Numbered from the stretch's first letter, positions 50,313 to 59,586 are shown. The stretch is 63,807 nucleotides of DNA from Proteobacteria bacterium UBA2133 (GCA_002327725.1 DCXP01000001.1:1-63807); one strand, 5' to 3'. Translations and numbers: made by a program. Notes: generated by a model from the letters alone, not told the origin.

Positions 50313-51503
50313 TCAGCGGATCCGCTCAAATGCCATGGCAGTGGCCTCGCCGCCGCCGATGCACAGTGACGCAACACCGCGCTTGAGACCGTAGCGCTCA
50401 AGCGCGTGCAGCAGCGTGACAATGATGCGCGCACCCGAGGCCCCCACCGGATGTCCCAGCGCGCAGGCACCTCCATGCACGTTCAGTTTTTCATGCGGAA
50501 TCCCAAGGTCCTTCATCGCGGCCATTGCAACGACCGCAAATGCTTCATTCACCTCAAAAAGGTCGACCATGGAGACATCCCACTGCAGCGATTCGAGCAG
50601 TTTGCGGATTGCAAAAACGGGCGCTGTGGTAAACCAGCCCGGCTCCTGGGCAAAACTGGCGTGGCCGAGTACCCGCGCCAGGGGAACATGCCCGCCTTTT
50701 TCTGCATCCGAGAGTCTCATCATCACCAGTGCGGCCGCCCCGTCCGAGATGGAACTGGAATTCGCCGGGGTGACGGTCCCATCCTTCTGGAAGGCCGGTT
50801 TCAGATATGGAATCTTCTCAATATTGGCAGTGAGAGGCTGTTCGTCAGTGTCAACCGTCACCGTCTCTTTGCGGGTGTTGACGGCAACGCTGATGATTTC
50901 ATCGCGAAAAGCACCGTTCTCGATGGCCTCGGTCGCGCGGGTCAGCGATTCAATCGCAAAATCATCCTGATCCTCCCGGCTGAAACCGTATCGCTGGGCG
51001 CAGTCCTCAGCAAAGTGGCCCATGAGTTTGCCGGGTTCGTAGGCGTCTTCCACACCATCCACGAACATATGATCGAGCAGTTCTCCATTACCCAAACGGT
51101 AGCCGCCGCGGGCCTTGGGCAGCAGGTAAGGGGCGTTGCTCATACTCTCAAGCCCGCCGGCCATGACAATCCGGCCACTGCCGGCAAGAATGTGGTCATG
51201 AGCAAGCATCGTGGTCTTCATCCCCGAGCCACACATTTTGTTCACGGTCGTACAGGGCGTAGCCAACGGCAGGCCGGCCCCCAGTGCTGCCTGGCGGGCG
51301 GGGGCCTGGCGAAGTCCGGCAGGCAGGACACAACCCATGATGACCTCGTCTATGGACTCGGGTGTGACGGCCGACCGCTCGAGGGCAGCGGCGACTGCCG
51401 CTGCACCGAGTTCGGGGGCGGATACCGGGGCAAGGCTGCCCTGGAAACTGCCGATCGGGGTGCGCGCCGCACCGGTAATAACAATAGGGTCATCCTGCAT
51501 CAT
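50313..51503 (-). CDS. Acetyl-CoA C-acetyltransferase (thiolase)
   Basis: This is a biosynthetic/degradative thiolase (396 aa). The nucleophile Cys is in TVNKMCGSGMKTT, the catalytic His in HGGACALGHPVGASG, and the second Cys in ASLCIGGGEATAM. It probably cleaves acetoacetyl-CoA formed from HMG-CoA at the end of leucine degradation. It is 9 bp behind ivd on the minus strand. Confidence 0.93.
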   Translation of the reverse strand: MMQDDPIVITGAARTPIGSFQGSLAPVSAPELGAAAVAAALERSAVTPESIDEVIMGCVLPAGLRQAPARQAALGAGLPLATPCTTVNKMCGSGMKTTMLAHDHILAGSGRIVMAGGLESMSNAPYLLPKARGGYRLGNGELLDHMFVDGVEDAYEPGKLMGHFAEDCAQRYGFSREDQDDFAIESLTRATEAIENGAFRDEIISVAVNTRKETVTVDTDEQPLTANIEKIPYLKPAFQKDGTVTPANSSSISDGAAALVMMRLSDAEKGGHVPLARVLGHASFAQEPGWFTTAPVFAIRKLLESLQWDVSMVDLFEVNEAFAVVAMAAMKDLGIPHEKLNVHGGACALGHPVGASGARIIVTLLHALERYGLKRGVASLCIGGGEATAMAFERIR

Positions 51504-51512
51504 GGCTTTCCT

Positions 51513-52691
51513 CTAGGTGCTGTCCTTGAACAGTTCGCGGCCGATCAGCATCCGTCGTATTTCGCTGGTGCCCGCACCGATTTCATAAAGTTTTGCATCC
51601 CTCAGCAGTCGGCCGGTGGCATGCTCGTTAACATAGCCGGAGCCTCCCAGAAGCTGAATGGCGTCGAGCGCCATCTGGGTGGCACGTTCAGCACTATACA
51701 GAATGGCGCCGGCAGCATCCTTTCGGGCCGTCAGGCCGCGATCGCAAGCCTGCGCCACAGCGTAAACGTAGGCCCGGCAGGCGTTGAGCGTGGTGTACAT
51801 GTCTGCAAGTTTCGCCTGGACTATCTGAAAGGTACCGATGGCCTGTCCGAATTGCCTGCGATTGTGGACATAGGGCAGCACAATGTCGAGACAGGCCTGC
51901 ATCAGACCCAGCGGCCCTCCTGAAAGGACAACCCGCTCATAGTCAAGACCGCTCATCAGCACGCCCACCCCTTTGTTTTCTGCGCCCAGTACCCGGTCTT
52001 GAGGTACCGGGCAGTCCTGAAAAATCAGTTCACAGGTGTTGGAGCCGCGCATGCCGAGCTTGTCGAGCTTGGGGCCGGTTGAAAAGCCATCAAGGTCTTT
52101 TTCAATAATGAATGCGGTGATGCCGTGTGAGCCGGCCGACGGGTCGGTCTTTGCGTAAACCACCAGCGTGTCGGCGTCCGGTCCGTTGGTGATCCACATC
52201 TTACTGCCGTTGAGAACATAGTGATCGCCGTGTTTTTCAGCGCGAAGCTGCATGCTGACAACATCGGAGCCGGCATTGTGCTCGCTCATCGCAAGCGCGC
52301 CCACCTTGGTACCGCTGACGAGGTCAGGAAGAAATCGTGCCTTCTGGGCATCGGAGCCGTTGCGGAAAATCTGGTTCACGCACAGGTTGGAGTGCGCACC
52401 ATAAGAAAGGCCGACTGACCCGGACGCACGGCTGATCTCCTCCATCGCCACCGTATGTTCGAGATAACCCATACCGGCACCGCCGAAGGCGGGGTCGATG
52501 GTGACGCCCAGCAGTCCAAGTTCACCCAGTCGCTGCCAAAGATCCTGGGGAAAGGTATTCTCGCGGTCGATATCCGCCGCTCTGGGCGCGATTTCCCGGG
52601 CGGCGAACTGGGTTACGTTCTCGCGGAGCAGGTCGACGGTTTCTCCAAGATGAAAATCCAGTCCGGGAGGGGTTGGCGCAGAATTCAGCAT
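51513..52691 (-). CDS. ivd: Isovaleryl-CoA dehydrogenase
   Basis: This is an FAD acyl-CoA dehydrogenase (392 aa). The catalytic Glu lies in the LDYERVVLSGGPLGLMQ segment, the position used by isovaleryl-CoA dehydrogenases rather than the usual C-terminal one. Other landmarks are SYGAHSNLCVNQI, LNGSKMWITNGPDAD and ELIGAGTSEIRRML-like YEIGAGTSEIRRMLIG. It oxidises isovaleryl-CoA to 3-methylcrotonyl-CoA, the substrate of the downstream mccB product. It is the first gene of the operon; a perfect palindrome lies 37 bp upstream. Confidence 0.94.
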   Translation of the reverse strand: MLNSAPTPPGLDFHLGETVDLLRENVTQFAAREIAPRAADIDRENTFPQDLWQRLGELGLLGVTIDPAFGGAGMGYLEHTVAMEEISRASGSVGLSYGAHSNLCVNQIFRNGSDAQKARFLPDLVSGTKVGALAMSEHNAGSDVVSMQLRAEKHGDHYVLNGSKMWITNGPDADTLVVYAKTDPSAGSHGITAFIIEKDLDGFSTGPKLDKLGMRGSNTCELIFQDCPVPQDRVLGAENKGVGVLMSGLDYERVVLSGGPLGLMQACLDIVLPYVHNRRQFGQAIGTFQIVQAKLADMYTTLNACRAYVYAVAQACDRGLTARKDAAGAILYSAERATQMALDAIQLLGGSGYVNEHATGRLLRDAKLYEIGAGTSEIRRMLIGRELFKDST

Positions 52692-52728
52692 AAATGGAGC
52701 CTTCGGGAAACGACATCGGAATTCTAGA

Positions 52729-52750
52729 TTGACGTTTACGTAAACGTCAA
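52729..52750. promoter_or_regulatory. Perfect 22-bp palindrome upstream of ivd, LiuR-like operator
   Basis: The arm TTGACGTTTAC (52729-52739) is followed directly by its exact reverse complement (52740-52750). It lies 37 bp upstream of the ivd start codon, within the divergent gap to the hydrolase gene. The sequence resembles the ACGTAAACGT-type motif described for LiuR, the MerR-family repressor of branched-chain amino acid catabolism in proteobacteria. No liuR gene is in the window. Confidence 0.7.
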
Positions 52751-52926
52751 CTTATTTCAAAAATCCAGGCTGTTTCCCGATGGTTTTGCCGCCTGCGTGA
52801 GCCGCAGTTCGCATTCATCCGTCTGTCAATCTCGGCTTGAAGTAGGATGACCCCCGGTATCGGGCCGGGATTTCGCGGTCTGCAAGAGTCCGAAAGACAC
52901 AATGATTTAAGCGACAGGAGCCGAGC

Positions 52927-53697
52927 GTGAATGATGATGGTCTATTTCTAGAGACTGACCGGGGCTATTCGCTTGTCGCAAGACCACAGGCCGGAGAACC
53001 GCCATGGATTATTTTCCTGGGCGGCTTTCGTTCGGACATGGAAGGTACCAAAGCCCAATACCTGTCCGACTGGTGTGCACAAAGAGGGCGGGCGTTCCTG
53101 CGCTTTGACTACTCAGGCCATGGCCAATCCGGCGGGCGTTTTGAAAACGGCACCATCGGCCAGTGGACAGAAGACGCGCTCGAGGTGATCCAGGCGTTCA
53201 CCGAGGGACCGTGCATTCTTGTTGGCTCCAGCATGGGAGGCTGGATTATGCTGCGTGCAGCGTTGGCACTGGGTCGTCGCGTCAGGGGCCTGCTGGGCAT
53301 TGCCGCAGCACCCGATTTCACCCGCGATCTGATTTCAAAAGAACTAACGCCCGACCAGCGACGGTCGCTCGATCAGAACGGTCAGGTCACCGTGACCAGT
53401 GAGTACGATCCGGACGGCTATATTCTGACGCAATCATTCATCGATGACGGGGAGCAGTGCTGCCTGCTGGATGAGCCGCTGGATATCCGGGTGCCGGTCA
53501 GGCTCCTGCAGGGCTGCGAGGATAACGAAGTGCCGTGGCGGACCGCGCTCCACCTGTCTGAGAAGCTGGAGACAACGGATGTCCGGGTTCAGTTACTAAA
53601 AGACGGAGATCACCGCCTGTCGAGTCCGGACCAGCTTGCCTTAATTGGAGATACACTTGCTGAACTGCTTCAGAAACTGAGCAACGCCTCCTCCTAG
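52927..53697 (+). CDS. Alpha/beta hydrolase (ABHD10-like)
   Basis: This serine hydrolase (256 aa) opens with the strand WIIFLGGFRSDMEGTKA. FDYSGHGQSGG and the nucleophile elbow GSSMGG (Ser in LVGSSMGGWIML) follow. An acidic residue in LLQGCEDNEVPW and His in DGDHRLSSPDQ complete the triad. The FLGGFRSDMEGTKA opening fits the group of proteobacterial relatives of human ABHD10, a depalmitoylase/esterase. It is divergent from the leucine operon; the substrate is unknown. It starts at GTG 52927 after CAGGAG. Confidence 0.8.
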   Translation: MNDDGLFLETDRGYSLVARPQAGEPPWIIFLGGFRSDMEGTKAQYLSDWCAQRGRAFLRFDYSGHGQSGGRFENGTIGQWTEDALEVIQAFTEGPCILVGSSMGGWIMLRAALALGRRVRGLLGIAAAPDFTRDLISKELTPDQRRSLDQNGQVTVTSEYDPDGYILTQSFIDDGEQCCLLDEPLDIRVPVRLLQGCEDNEVPWRTALHLSEKLETTDVRVQLLKDGDHRLSSPDQLALIGDTLAELLQKLSNASS

Positions 53698-53809
53698 CCG
53701 GCCCATTTGCAAAGTCCCCTGAATCTTCTCATCGGAGCGGGCGGTTTACGTACGCGGTGACCACCACCGGCTGGCGTGCTAGCATCTGCCGGATTCCACA
53801 GGAGACAGG

Positions 53810-54388
53810 ATGCAGGAACTGGTTCAGAGAATTCTCGACGAGGGAGAGCATGTCGGCGGCGGCATTGTCAAAGTAGACAGCTTTCTCAACCATCAGGTTG
53901 ATCCGCAGTTCACCTGGCGTATGGCCAAGGCCATTCACGAGGGCTTTCTTGCAGCAGGGGTACGTCGGATCACCCGGGTGCTCACGGCGGAGGTGAGTGG
54001 CATTCCGGTGGCCCTGCACGTAGCCGAGCAGTTCGGGGCGCAGATGATCTATGCCCGCAAGAGCCATTCCCGCACCATGACAGGCACCTATTATGTCGCC
54101 GAGGCCATCAGCCGCACCCGCGGCATTTCCTCCGAGCTGATGGTGGACCGGCGCTTTCTGAAAGTGCAGGACCGGGTATTGATTATTGATGACTTTCTGG
54201 CAACGGGTGCGACGCTGACCGCTCTGGCGAAACTGGTTGGGGAAAGCGGCGCTGAGTTGTGCGGCATCGGGTGTGTCATTGAAAAACCCGAAGAAGGGGG
54301 CCGCGATGTCTTGGTTGATGTCGAGGTCCCTATCATTACGCTTGCGAAAATCCGCTTTGGTGAGGATGGACTGCAGGTCACCGCCTAA
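53810..54388 (+). CDS. xpt: Xanthine phosphoribosyltransferase
   Basis: This is a purine salvage enzyme (192 aa) making XMP from xanthine and PRPP. It has VDSFLNHQVDPQF early, the PRPP-binding loop VLIIDDFLATGATL (about residues 123-136), and a late GIGCVIEKPEEGG. It matches the Xpt type of Bacillus more than enterobacterial Gpt. ATG follows CAGGAGACAGG. The ATL gene begins 12 bp downstream. Confidence 0.9.
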   Translation: MQELVQRILDEGEHVGGGIVKVDSFLNHQVDPQFTWRMAKAIHEGFLAAGVRRITRVLTAEVSGIPVALHVAEQFGAQMIYARKSHSRTMTGTYYVAEAISRTRGISSELMVDRRFLKVQDRVLIIDDFLATGATLTALAKLVGESGAELCGIGCVIEKPEEGGRDVLVDVEVPIITLAKIRFGEDGLQVTA

Positions 54389-54400
54389 GCCCCAGGAACC

Positions 54401-54745
54401 GTGAGCGGGCTTTACCGGGCCATCTACGAATTGGTGAAAGCCATCCCAAAGGGGCAGGTGGGGACCTACGGGCAGATCGCCCGGCTTTGCGGCTGTTCGG
54501 CCCGTCAGGTTGGCTATGCCATGGCCGCAGTGTCATCAGATGATGTGCCCTGGCAACGGGTGATCAACAGCCGCGGCGAGATCAGCGTTCGGTCAGATGG
54601 TAATAAAGACACGGAACAATACCGAAGGCTCAAAAGTGAGGGCATCGTCTTTGACAGCCACGGCCGGATCGATCTCGCGACCTTCCAATGGGCGGGCCCG
54701 GACGGGGCGTGGTGGTCTGAGCGTCACCTTGAGCCGCCTTTATAG
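54401..54745 (+). CDS. Alkyltransferase-like protein (ATL), catalytically altered MGMT homologue
   Basis: This 114-residue DNA-binding protein is of the O6-methylguanine-DNA methyltransferase C-terminal family. It has IYELVKAIPKGQVGTYGQIA, the helix-turn-helix arginine finger region CGCSARQVGYAM, and the active-site loop with Trp51 (VPWQRVINSRGEIS) where MGMT has Cys (PCHRV). Without the cysteine it cannot accept the alkyl group; known ATLs flag alkylated guanine for nucleotide excision repair. It starts at GTG 54401 just behind xpt. Confidence 0.88.
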   Translation: MSGLYRAIYELVKAIPKGQVGTYGQIARLCGCSARQVGYAMAAVSSDDVPWQRVINSRGEISVRSDGNKDTEQYRRLKSEGIVFDSHGRIDLATFQWAGPDGAWWSERHLEPPL

Positions 54746-54809
54746 TTTATGGCCGCAGTTGTACGGGCTGAAGATTCGAACGAAGAATGTAAATAGGAGA
54801 TAGACCACT

Positions 54810-55844
54810 GTGAGGAGTCGTCGGAATATTCAGGTCGTGAGCGCACATGCCGAAGGGGAGGTTGGCGACGTGATCATCGGCGGGGTCAACCCGCCCCCCG
54901 GGGACACATTATGGGCTCAGTCACGGGCGCTGGAAGGTGACAGTGATCTGCGAGATTTTCTGCTGAACGAGCCGCGCGGAGGCGTATTCCGGCATGCCAA
55001 CCTGCTGGTGCCGCCGGTGGACCCGAATGCAGACGCCGCCTTTATCATCATGGAGCCTACTTTCTTTCCGCCGATGTCCGGGTCGAACGCGATCTGTGTG
55101 ACCACCGTATTGCTTGAGACCGGTATTCTGCCCATGCAGGAACCGGAAACGGTGATTCACCTGGAGGCTCCGGGAGGACTCGTCAAGGCTACGGCAACTT
55201 GTCGGGATGGTGCGGTCACGAAAGTCAGAATTCAGAACGTGCCGTCTTTTGTTGACCGGCTTGATGCGGTACTCGAAATTGAGGGCGTGGGTACGGTCAC
55301 GGTGGATACGGCGTATGGCGGAGATAGTTTCTGCCTGATTGATGCGGCTTCGCTTGGCTTCGCTGTGACTGCGGACGAGGCCTATGACCTGGTGCAGTGT
55401 GGTCGACGGGTTACCCGGGCAGCTAACGAGCAGTTGGGTTTTACCCACCCCGATAACCCCGTCTGGTCACATCTTTCTTTTTGTATGCTGACCTGTCCGC
55501 CGGTACGGGAGGAGGGGGTTTTGCTTGGTCGTCATACCGTGGTCATTCAGCCGGGCAAGCTGGACCGGTCTCCCTGTGGAACGGGTTGCAGCGCACGCCT
55601 GGCGACGCTCTTTGCGCGGGGTCTGCTGCAGCCCAGGGAGCGGTTCATCGGCGAATCCATTATCGGCTCGCGTTTTGATTGCCAGATAGAAGAACTGGCT
55701 GAAGTCGGGAAGGGTCAGCCAGCGGTAGTACCCTCACTCGCCGGCCGCGCCTGGGTTACCGGCACGCACCAGCACATGTTGGATCCGCTTGATCCCTGGC
55801 CAGCCGGATACCGCTTGTCCGATACCTGGCCGAAGGGCGGTTAA
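54810..55844 (+). CDS. Proline racemase-family protein (hydroxyproline epimerase/dehydratase-like)
   Basis: This is a 344-residue member of the proline racemase superfamily. The family's two acid/base positions are Ser90 (PPMSGSNAI, where racemases have Cys) and Cys256 (RSPCGTG). The other landmarks are HAEGEVGDVI and GGVFRHANLLVPP. Ser/Cys pairs occur in some hydroxyproline epimerases and dehydratases, so plain proline racemisation is less likely. A GTG start follows AATAGGAGATAG. It is convergent with, and overlaps by 4 bp, the ROK kinase. Confidence 0.8.
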   Translation: MRSRRNIQVVSAHAEGEVGDVIIGGVNPPPGDTLWAQSRALEGDSDLRDFLLNEPRGGVFRHANLLVPPVDPNADAAFIIMEPTFFPPMSGSNAICVTTVLLETGILPMQEPETVIHLEAPGGLVKATATCRDGAVTKVRIQNVPSFVDRLDAVLEIEGVGTVTVDTAYGGDSFCLIDAASLGFAVTADEAYDLVQCGRRVTRAANEQLGFTHPDNPVWSHLSFCMLTCPPVREEGVLLGRHTVVIQPGKLDRSPCGTGCSARLATLFARGLLQPRERFIGESIIGSRFDCQIEELAEVGKGQPAVVPSLAGRAWVTGTHQHMLDPLDPWPAGYRLSDTWPKGG

Positions 55845-56722
55845 GCATCCCAAAGGCGCGCAGCGCCGAGGACGCCCGCGCTGTCGCCATTGAAATTGTG
55901 TCGCAGCGGCGTCTGCAGAACGGGGTTAAACACGTACTTCTCGATGTGACGGGGCCCGACTTGGTACAACTGGCTGATGTTGGAAAGTCCGCCGCCCAGG
56001 ACAATGACATGCGGGTCCAGGATATTGATCACGCCCGCCAGTGCTCTGCCAAAGCGGTCCAGCAGATTGTTGAGCGCCTGTCCGGCGACCGGGTCTCCCG
56101 CATCAGACTGCGAAACGACCGCCTCGGGCGTCTTGGCTGATACCCCACCCAGGCGCTGGTAATCAGCCAGAAATCCCGGACCGGACAGGTAGGTCTCAAT
56201 GCAGCCGCGTTGTCCACAATAGCAGGGTGGTCCATCAGGATCGAGCGAATTGTGACCCCACTCCCCCGCAATATGCTGCAGCCCGGTATGCAGGGTTTTC
56301 CCGATGACCATTCCTCCGCCAACGCCGGTTCCCATGATGACACCGAAAACACTGGACATGTCCTGACCGGCTCCGAAAAGCGCCTCGGCAAGGGCGAAGC
56401 AGTTGGCGTCATTTTCGACGCGGATGGGCCGGGACAAGCGGGTTTCAAGATCGCGCTGGAAAGGCTCGCCGATCAGGCACTGCGTATTGGAGTTCTTGAT
56501 GCGGCCTTTGGAATCAACCGCACCCGGCGCGGCAACACCGACAGAGCAATGGCCTCCTGCCCGTCGCTCAAGATCGTGCGTCAGCGAGACGATAAGTTCG
56601 AGGATCGCCAAGTAGCCGCCGTCCCTGGGAGTGGCACGGCGCTCGCGGGCGACAACGCTTCCACCGCTATCCACCAGCGCAACTTCTGTCTTGGTGCCGC
56701 CAAGGTCAATGCCGATTCGCAT
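55841..56722 (-). CDS. ROK family sugar kinase (N-acetylglucosamine/fructokinase-like)
   Basis: This 293-residue sugar kinase has the phosphate loop MRIGIDLGGTKTEVALVDS at the N-terminus. ENDANCFALAEALFGAG holds the catalytic Asp. The ROK zinc motif runs from GEWGHNSLDPDG to CYCGQRGCIE with one His and three Cys. The substrate is probably an aldohexose or amino sugar; it cannot be narrowed further. Start and stop both abut minus-strand neighbours, with folE2 38 bp upstream. Confidence 0.88.
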   Translation of the reverse strand: MRIGIDLGGTKTEVALVDSGGSVVARERRATPRDGGYLAILELIVSLTHDLERRAGGHCSVGVAAPGAVDSKGRIKNSNTQCLIGEPFQRDLETRLSRPIRVENDANCFALAEALFGAGQDMSSVFGVIMGTGVGGGMVIGKTLHTGLQHIAGEWGHNSLDPDGPPCYCGQRGCIETYLSGPGFLADYQRLGGVSAKTPEAVVSQSDAGDPVAGQALNNLLDRFGRALAGVINILDPHVIVLGGGLSNISQLYQVGPRHIEKYVFNPVLQTPLRHNFNGDSAGVLGAARLWDA

Positions 56723-56760
56723 GCTGACAAGACGGCGGATGCCGCCCGGCGCGGATCGCG

Positions 56761-57603
56761 TCAGGAATCCTGATTGAAGGTAATCTGGGCGTAGGCCGAG
56801 TGGTTGTGGATGGACTCAAAATTCTCGGCTTCGACGACATAGCGCTCGATACGCTCATCCTGGTTGAAACGGCTGGCTACATCGCGTACCAAATCCTCTA
56901 CAAATTTTGGATTCTCGTAAGCTTTTTCGGTCACGTATTTTTCGTCAGGACGCTTCAGGAGACCATACAGTTCACAGCTTGCCTCTTCTTCGACGATATC
57001 GATCATTTCCTCGATCCAGATGAAGGCCCGGGCGCCGACGCTTACCGTCACGTGCGAGCGCTGGTTGTGGGCACCGTAGTCAGAAATCTCCTTTGAGCAC
57101 GGACACAGGCTTGTGACGGGCACGACGACCCGGACCTCAGTCGAGATCGCGTCCTCGGCCACTTCACCAATGAAGGTGACCTGATAGTCCATCAGGCTCT
57201 TGACCCCGGTCACGGGCGCCGCTTTTTCCAGGAAAAACGGGAAAGACATCTCAATATGACTGGTCCCGGCATCCAGATGGTCCCGCGTCTCCTGCAGGAT
57301 GGACCGAAAAGAGCGCACCGAGATTTCCCGTTCGTGGCGGCTCAGAATCTCGACAAAGCGGGACATGTGTGTCCCCTTGAAGTTGTGGGGCAACTCCACA
57401 TACATGCTGAACGTGGCGACCGTATGCTGCTCCAGTCCGTTACGGTCCTGAATGCGTACCGGGTGTCGCAGGTTTTTGACACCGACCTTGTCGATCCTGA
57501 TGTTTCGCGTGTCAGGACTGCCCTGAACATCAGCGATCCCAGCGCCGGTCTGAGCGGCGGTGTTGGCTTCTAGCATGTTGGCGTTGGCGGGCGAGCTGGT
57601 CAA
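56761..57603 (-). CDS. folE2: GTP cyclohydrolase FolE2 (type IB)
   Basis: This 280-residue enzyme starts the tetrahydrofolate pathway from GTP. It belongs to the metal-flexible type IB family, recognisable by HTVATFSMYVELPHNFKGTHMSR, VPVTSLCPCSKEISDYG with the active-site Cys, and SHVTVSVG. FolE2 often replaces zinc-dependent FolE under zinc limitation, or is the only form. It also feeds queuosine synthesis. The gene follows dxs after 22 bp on the minus strand. Confidence 0.94.
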   Translation of the reverse strand: MTSSPANANMLEANTAAQTGAGIADVQGSPDTRNIRIDKVGVKNLRHPVRIQDRNGLEQHTVATFSMYVELPHNFKGTHMSRFVEILSRHEREISVRSFRSILQETRDHLDAGTSHIEMSFPFFLEKAAPVTGVKSLMDYQVTFIGEVAEDAISTEVRVVVPVTSLCPCSKEISDYGAHNQRSHVTVSVGARAFIWIEEMIDIVEEEASCELYGLLKRPDEKYVTEKAYENPKFVEDLVRDVASRFNQDERIERYVVEAENFESIHNHSAYAQITFNQDS

Positions 57604-57625
57604 ATCGGTGAAATTTTATCGCACT

Positions 57626-59512
57626 TTATGCGCCGGAGCGTGAAGCCACTGACCGAAGCGGTCGCCGGTGCTGAACCGCTCTGCAGATTCCCGTGGCATC
57701 CAGCCCGCAATGCGCCAGGACTTCTGCAGGATCACCTTGCTCGACATGCTGATCAGGCAGGCCCAGGATCATCAATGGGGTCTCACAGCCGGCACCTGAC
57801 AGGACTTCCGAAACGCCGGCACCCGCGCCACCCAGCGTGGTGTTCTCCTCAATGGTGACCAGCAATTCGTGCGACTCCGCAATCTCCAGAATGAGGCTCA
57901 CATCCAGCGGCTTGACGCTACGCATATTAACCACTGTGGCGTTGAGGGTTTGCGCTGCTTGAAGTGCCGGTGCGAGCATTGTGCCGAAAGCGAGCAGGGC
58001 AACGCCCTCACCCTTGCGGCGTATCTCGGCCTTCCCAATCGGGATACAGCTCATCTTCGCTGATTCGACTGCACCGGACCCGGACCCGCGCGGGTATCTG
58101 ACTGCCGCCGGCCCCTCATGCAAAAAGGCGCTGCAGAGCATATCCCGGCATTCCGCCTCATCCGATGGTGCGAAAATCACCATACCGGGAATGCACCGCA
58201 GGAAACTGAGATCAAATGTCCCCTGATGGGTCGGGCCATCGGCGCCGACAATCCCCGCCCGGTCGATAGCAAGCGTCACGTCGAGGTGCTGCACACTGAT
58301 GTCGTGAATCAACTGATCATAGGCCCGCTGCAGAAAGGTCGAATAAATCGCGACCACGGGCTTGAGTCCGTCACAGGCGGTACCGGCGGCAAAGGTCAGC
58401 GCATGCTGTTCGGCAATTCCGACATCGAAGTATCGATCAGGATACTGTTCCGAAAACCGCACCAGTCCCGAGCCCTCCCGCATCGCGGGCGTGATAACGA
58501 TCAGCCGATCATCAGTCTGCGCCATATCACACAGCCAGTCACCGAACACCTGGGTATAGGTTCGTTTGCCTGACTTTTTTTCCACTTTTCCGGTGCTGGG
58601 ATCAAAAGGTCCCACTCCGTGAAAAGCGATCGGTTCGCCCTCGGCCGGCTCAAAGCCTTTACCCTTCTGGGTCACAATGTGTAAAAAGCGCGGCCCGTTC
58701 ATGGCCTTCATATTCTGCAGGGTGGCCACCAGCGTATGAATGTCATGCCCGTCAATCGGGCCGATGTAATTGAAGCCAAGCTCCTCGAACAGCGTGCTGG
58801 GCATGACCATCCCTTTGAGGTGTTCCTCCCAGCGCCGGGCAAAGGCCCGCACGGGCGGCGCAGTACCGAGGACCGTTTTGCTTCCTTCACGCACACTGGT
58901 GTAGGCTCTGCCGGAAAGAATGCGGGCAAGGTAGTTCGACATTGCCCCGACATTTCGAGATATCGACATTTCGTTGTCGTTCAGAATCACGAGAAGATCT
59001 GCATCCATATCCCCCGCGTTATAGAGCGCCTCCATCGCCTGGCCGGCCGTAAGTGCGCCATCGCCAATAATGGCAACCACCTCACGTTTATGCTGATGCA
59101 GTCTGGCGGAGACAGCCATACCCAGCGCCGCACTGATCGATGTGCTCGAATGCCCTGCGCCGAAACTGTCGTACTCGCTCTCGCTTCTTTTCAGAAAACC
59201 GGAGAGGCCACCGGCTTTGCGGATTGTCCGCATCTCACGACGCCGACCGGTGAGAATCTTGTGCGGGTAGGCCTGATGACCAATATCCCAGACCAGGCGG
59301 TCGTTGGGCGTGTTAAAGACATAATGCAGGGCTACTGTAAGTTCGATGGCGCCAAGCCCCGGAGCAAGATGCCCGCCAGTTTCTGAGGTCACATCAATCA
59401 GAAAATGGCGCAACTCGTCGGCGAGCGGCTTAAGATCCTTTTCAGCAAGCTGGCGAAGATCAGCCGGTGAGTCGATGGTATCGAGCAGCGGAGAATCAGA
59501 CGACACGGTCAT
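57626..59512 (-). CDS. dxs: 1-deoxy-D-xylulose-5-phosphate synthase
   Basis: This is a thiamine-diphosphate enzyme (628 aa) condensing pyruvate and glyceraldehyde 3-phosphate in the MEP pathway. Its N-terminal domain has HYVFNTPNDRLVWDIGHQAY, the ThDP motif GDGALTAGQAMEALYNAGD and NDNEMSISRNVGAMSNYL. The transketolase-like middle has GIAEQHALTFAAG. It lies in the order xseB-ispA-dxs common in gammaproteobacteria. Confidence 0.97.
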   Translation of the reverse strand: MTVSSDSPLLDTIDSPADLRQLAEKDLKPLADELRHFLIDVTSETGGHLAPGLGAIELTVALHYVFNTPNDRLVWDIGHQAYPHKILTGRRREMRTIRKAGGLSGFLKRSESEYDSFGAGHSSTSISAALGMAVSARLHQHKREVVAIIGDGALTAGQAMEALYNAGDMDADLLVILNDNEMSISRNVGAMSNYLARILSGRAYTSVREGSKTVLGTAPPVRAFARRWEEHLKGMVMPSTLFEELGFNYIGPIDGHDIHTLVATLQNMKAMNGPRFLHIVTQKGKGFEPAEGEPIAFHGVGPFDPSTGKVEKKSGKRTYTQVFGDWLCDMAQTDDRLIVITPAMREGSGLVRFSEQYPDRYFDVGIAEQHALTFAAGTACDGLKPVVAIYSTFLQRAYDQLIHDISVQHLDVTLAIDRAGIVGADGPTHQGTFDLSFLRCIPGMVIFAPSDEAECRDMLCSAFLHEGPAAVRYPRGSGSGAVESAKMSCIPIGKAEIRRKGEGVALLAFGTMLAPALQAAQTLNATVVNMRSVKPLDVSLILEIAESHELLVTIEENTTLGGAGAGVSEVLSGAGCETPLMILGLPDQHVEQGDPAEVLAHCGLDATGICRAVQHRRPLRSVASRSGA

Positions 59513-59586
59513 ACGATGTAAATGCCGGCGGCCCGGTCAGATTGAGAACAGTCCCTGATGATAATGCCTTCTGTGATTGCCAGGCA

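Noticed and set aside
50406..51923. 505-codon plus-strand open frame
   Set aside because: It lies antisense to the thiolase and ivd genes, whose motifs are clear. The translation shows no domain and is a shadow of GC-rich third positions.
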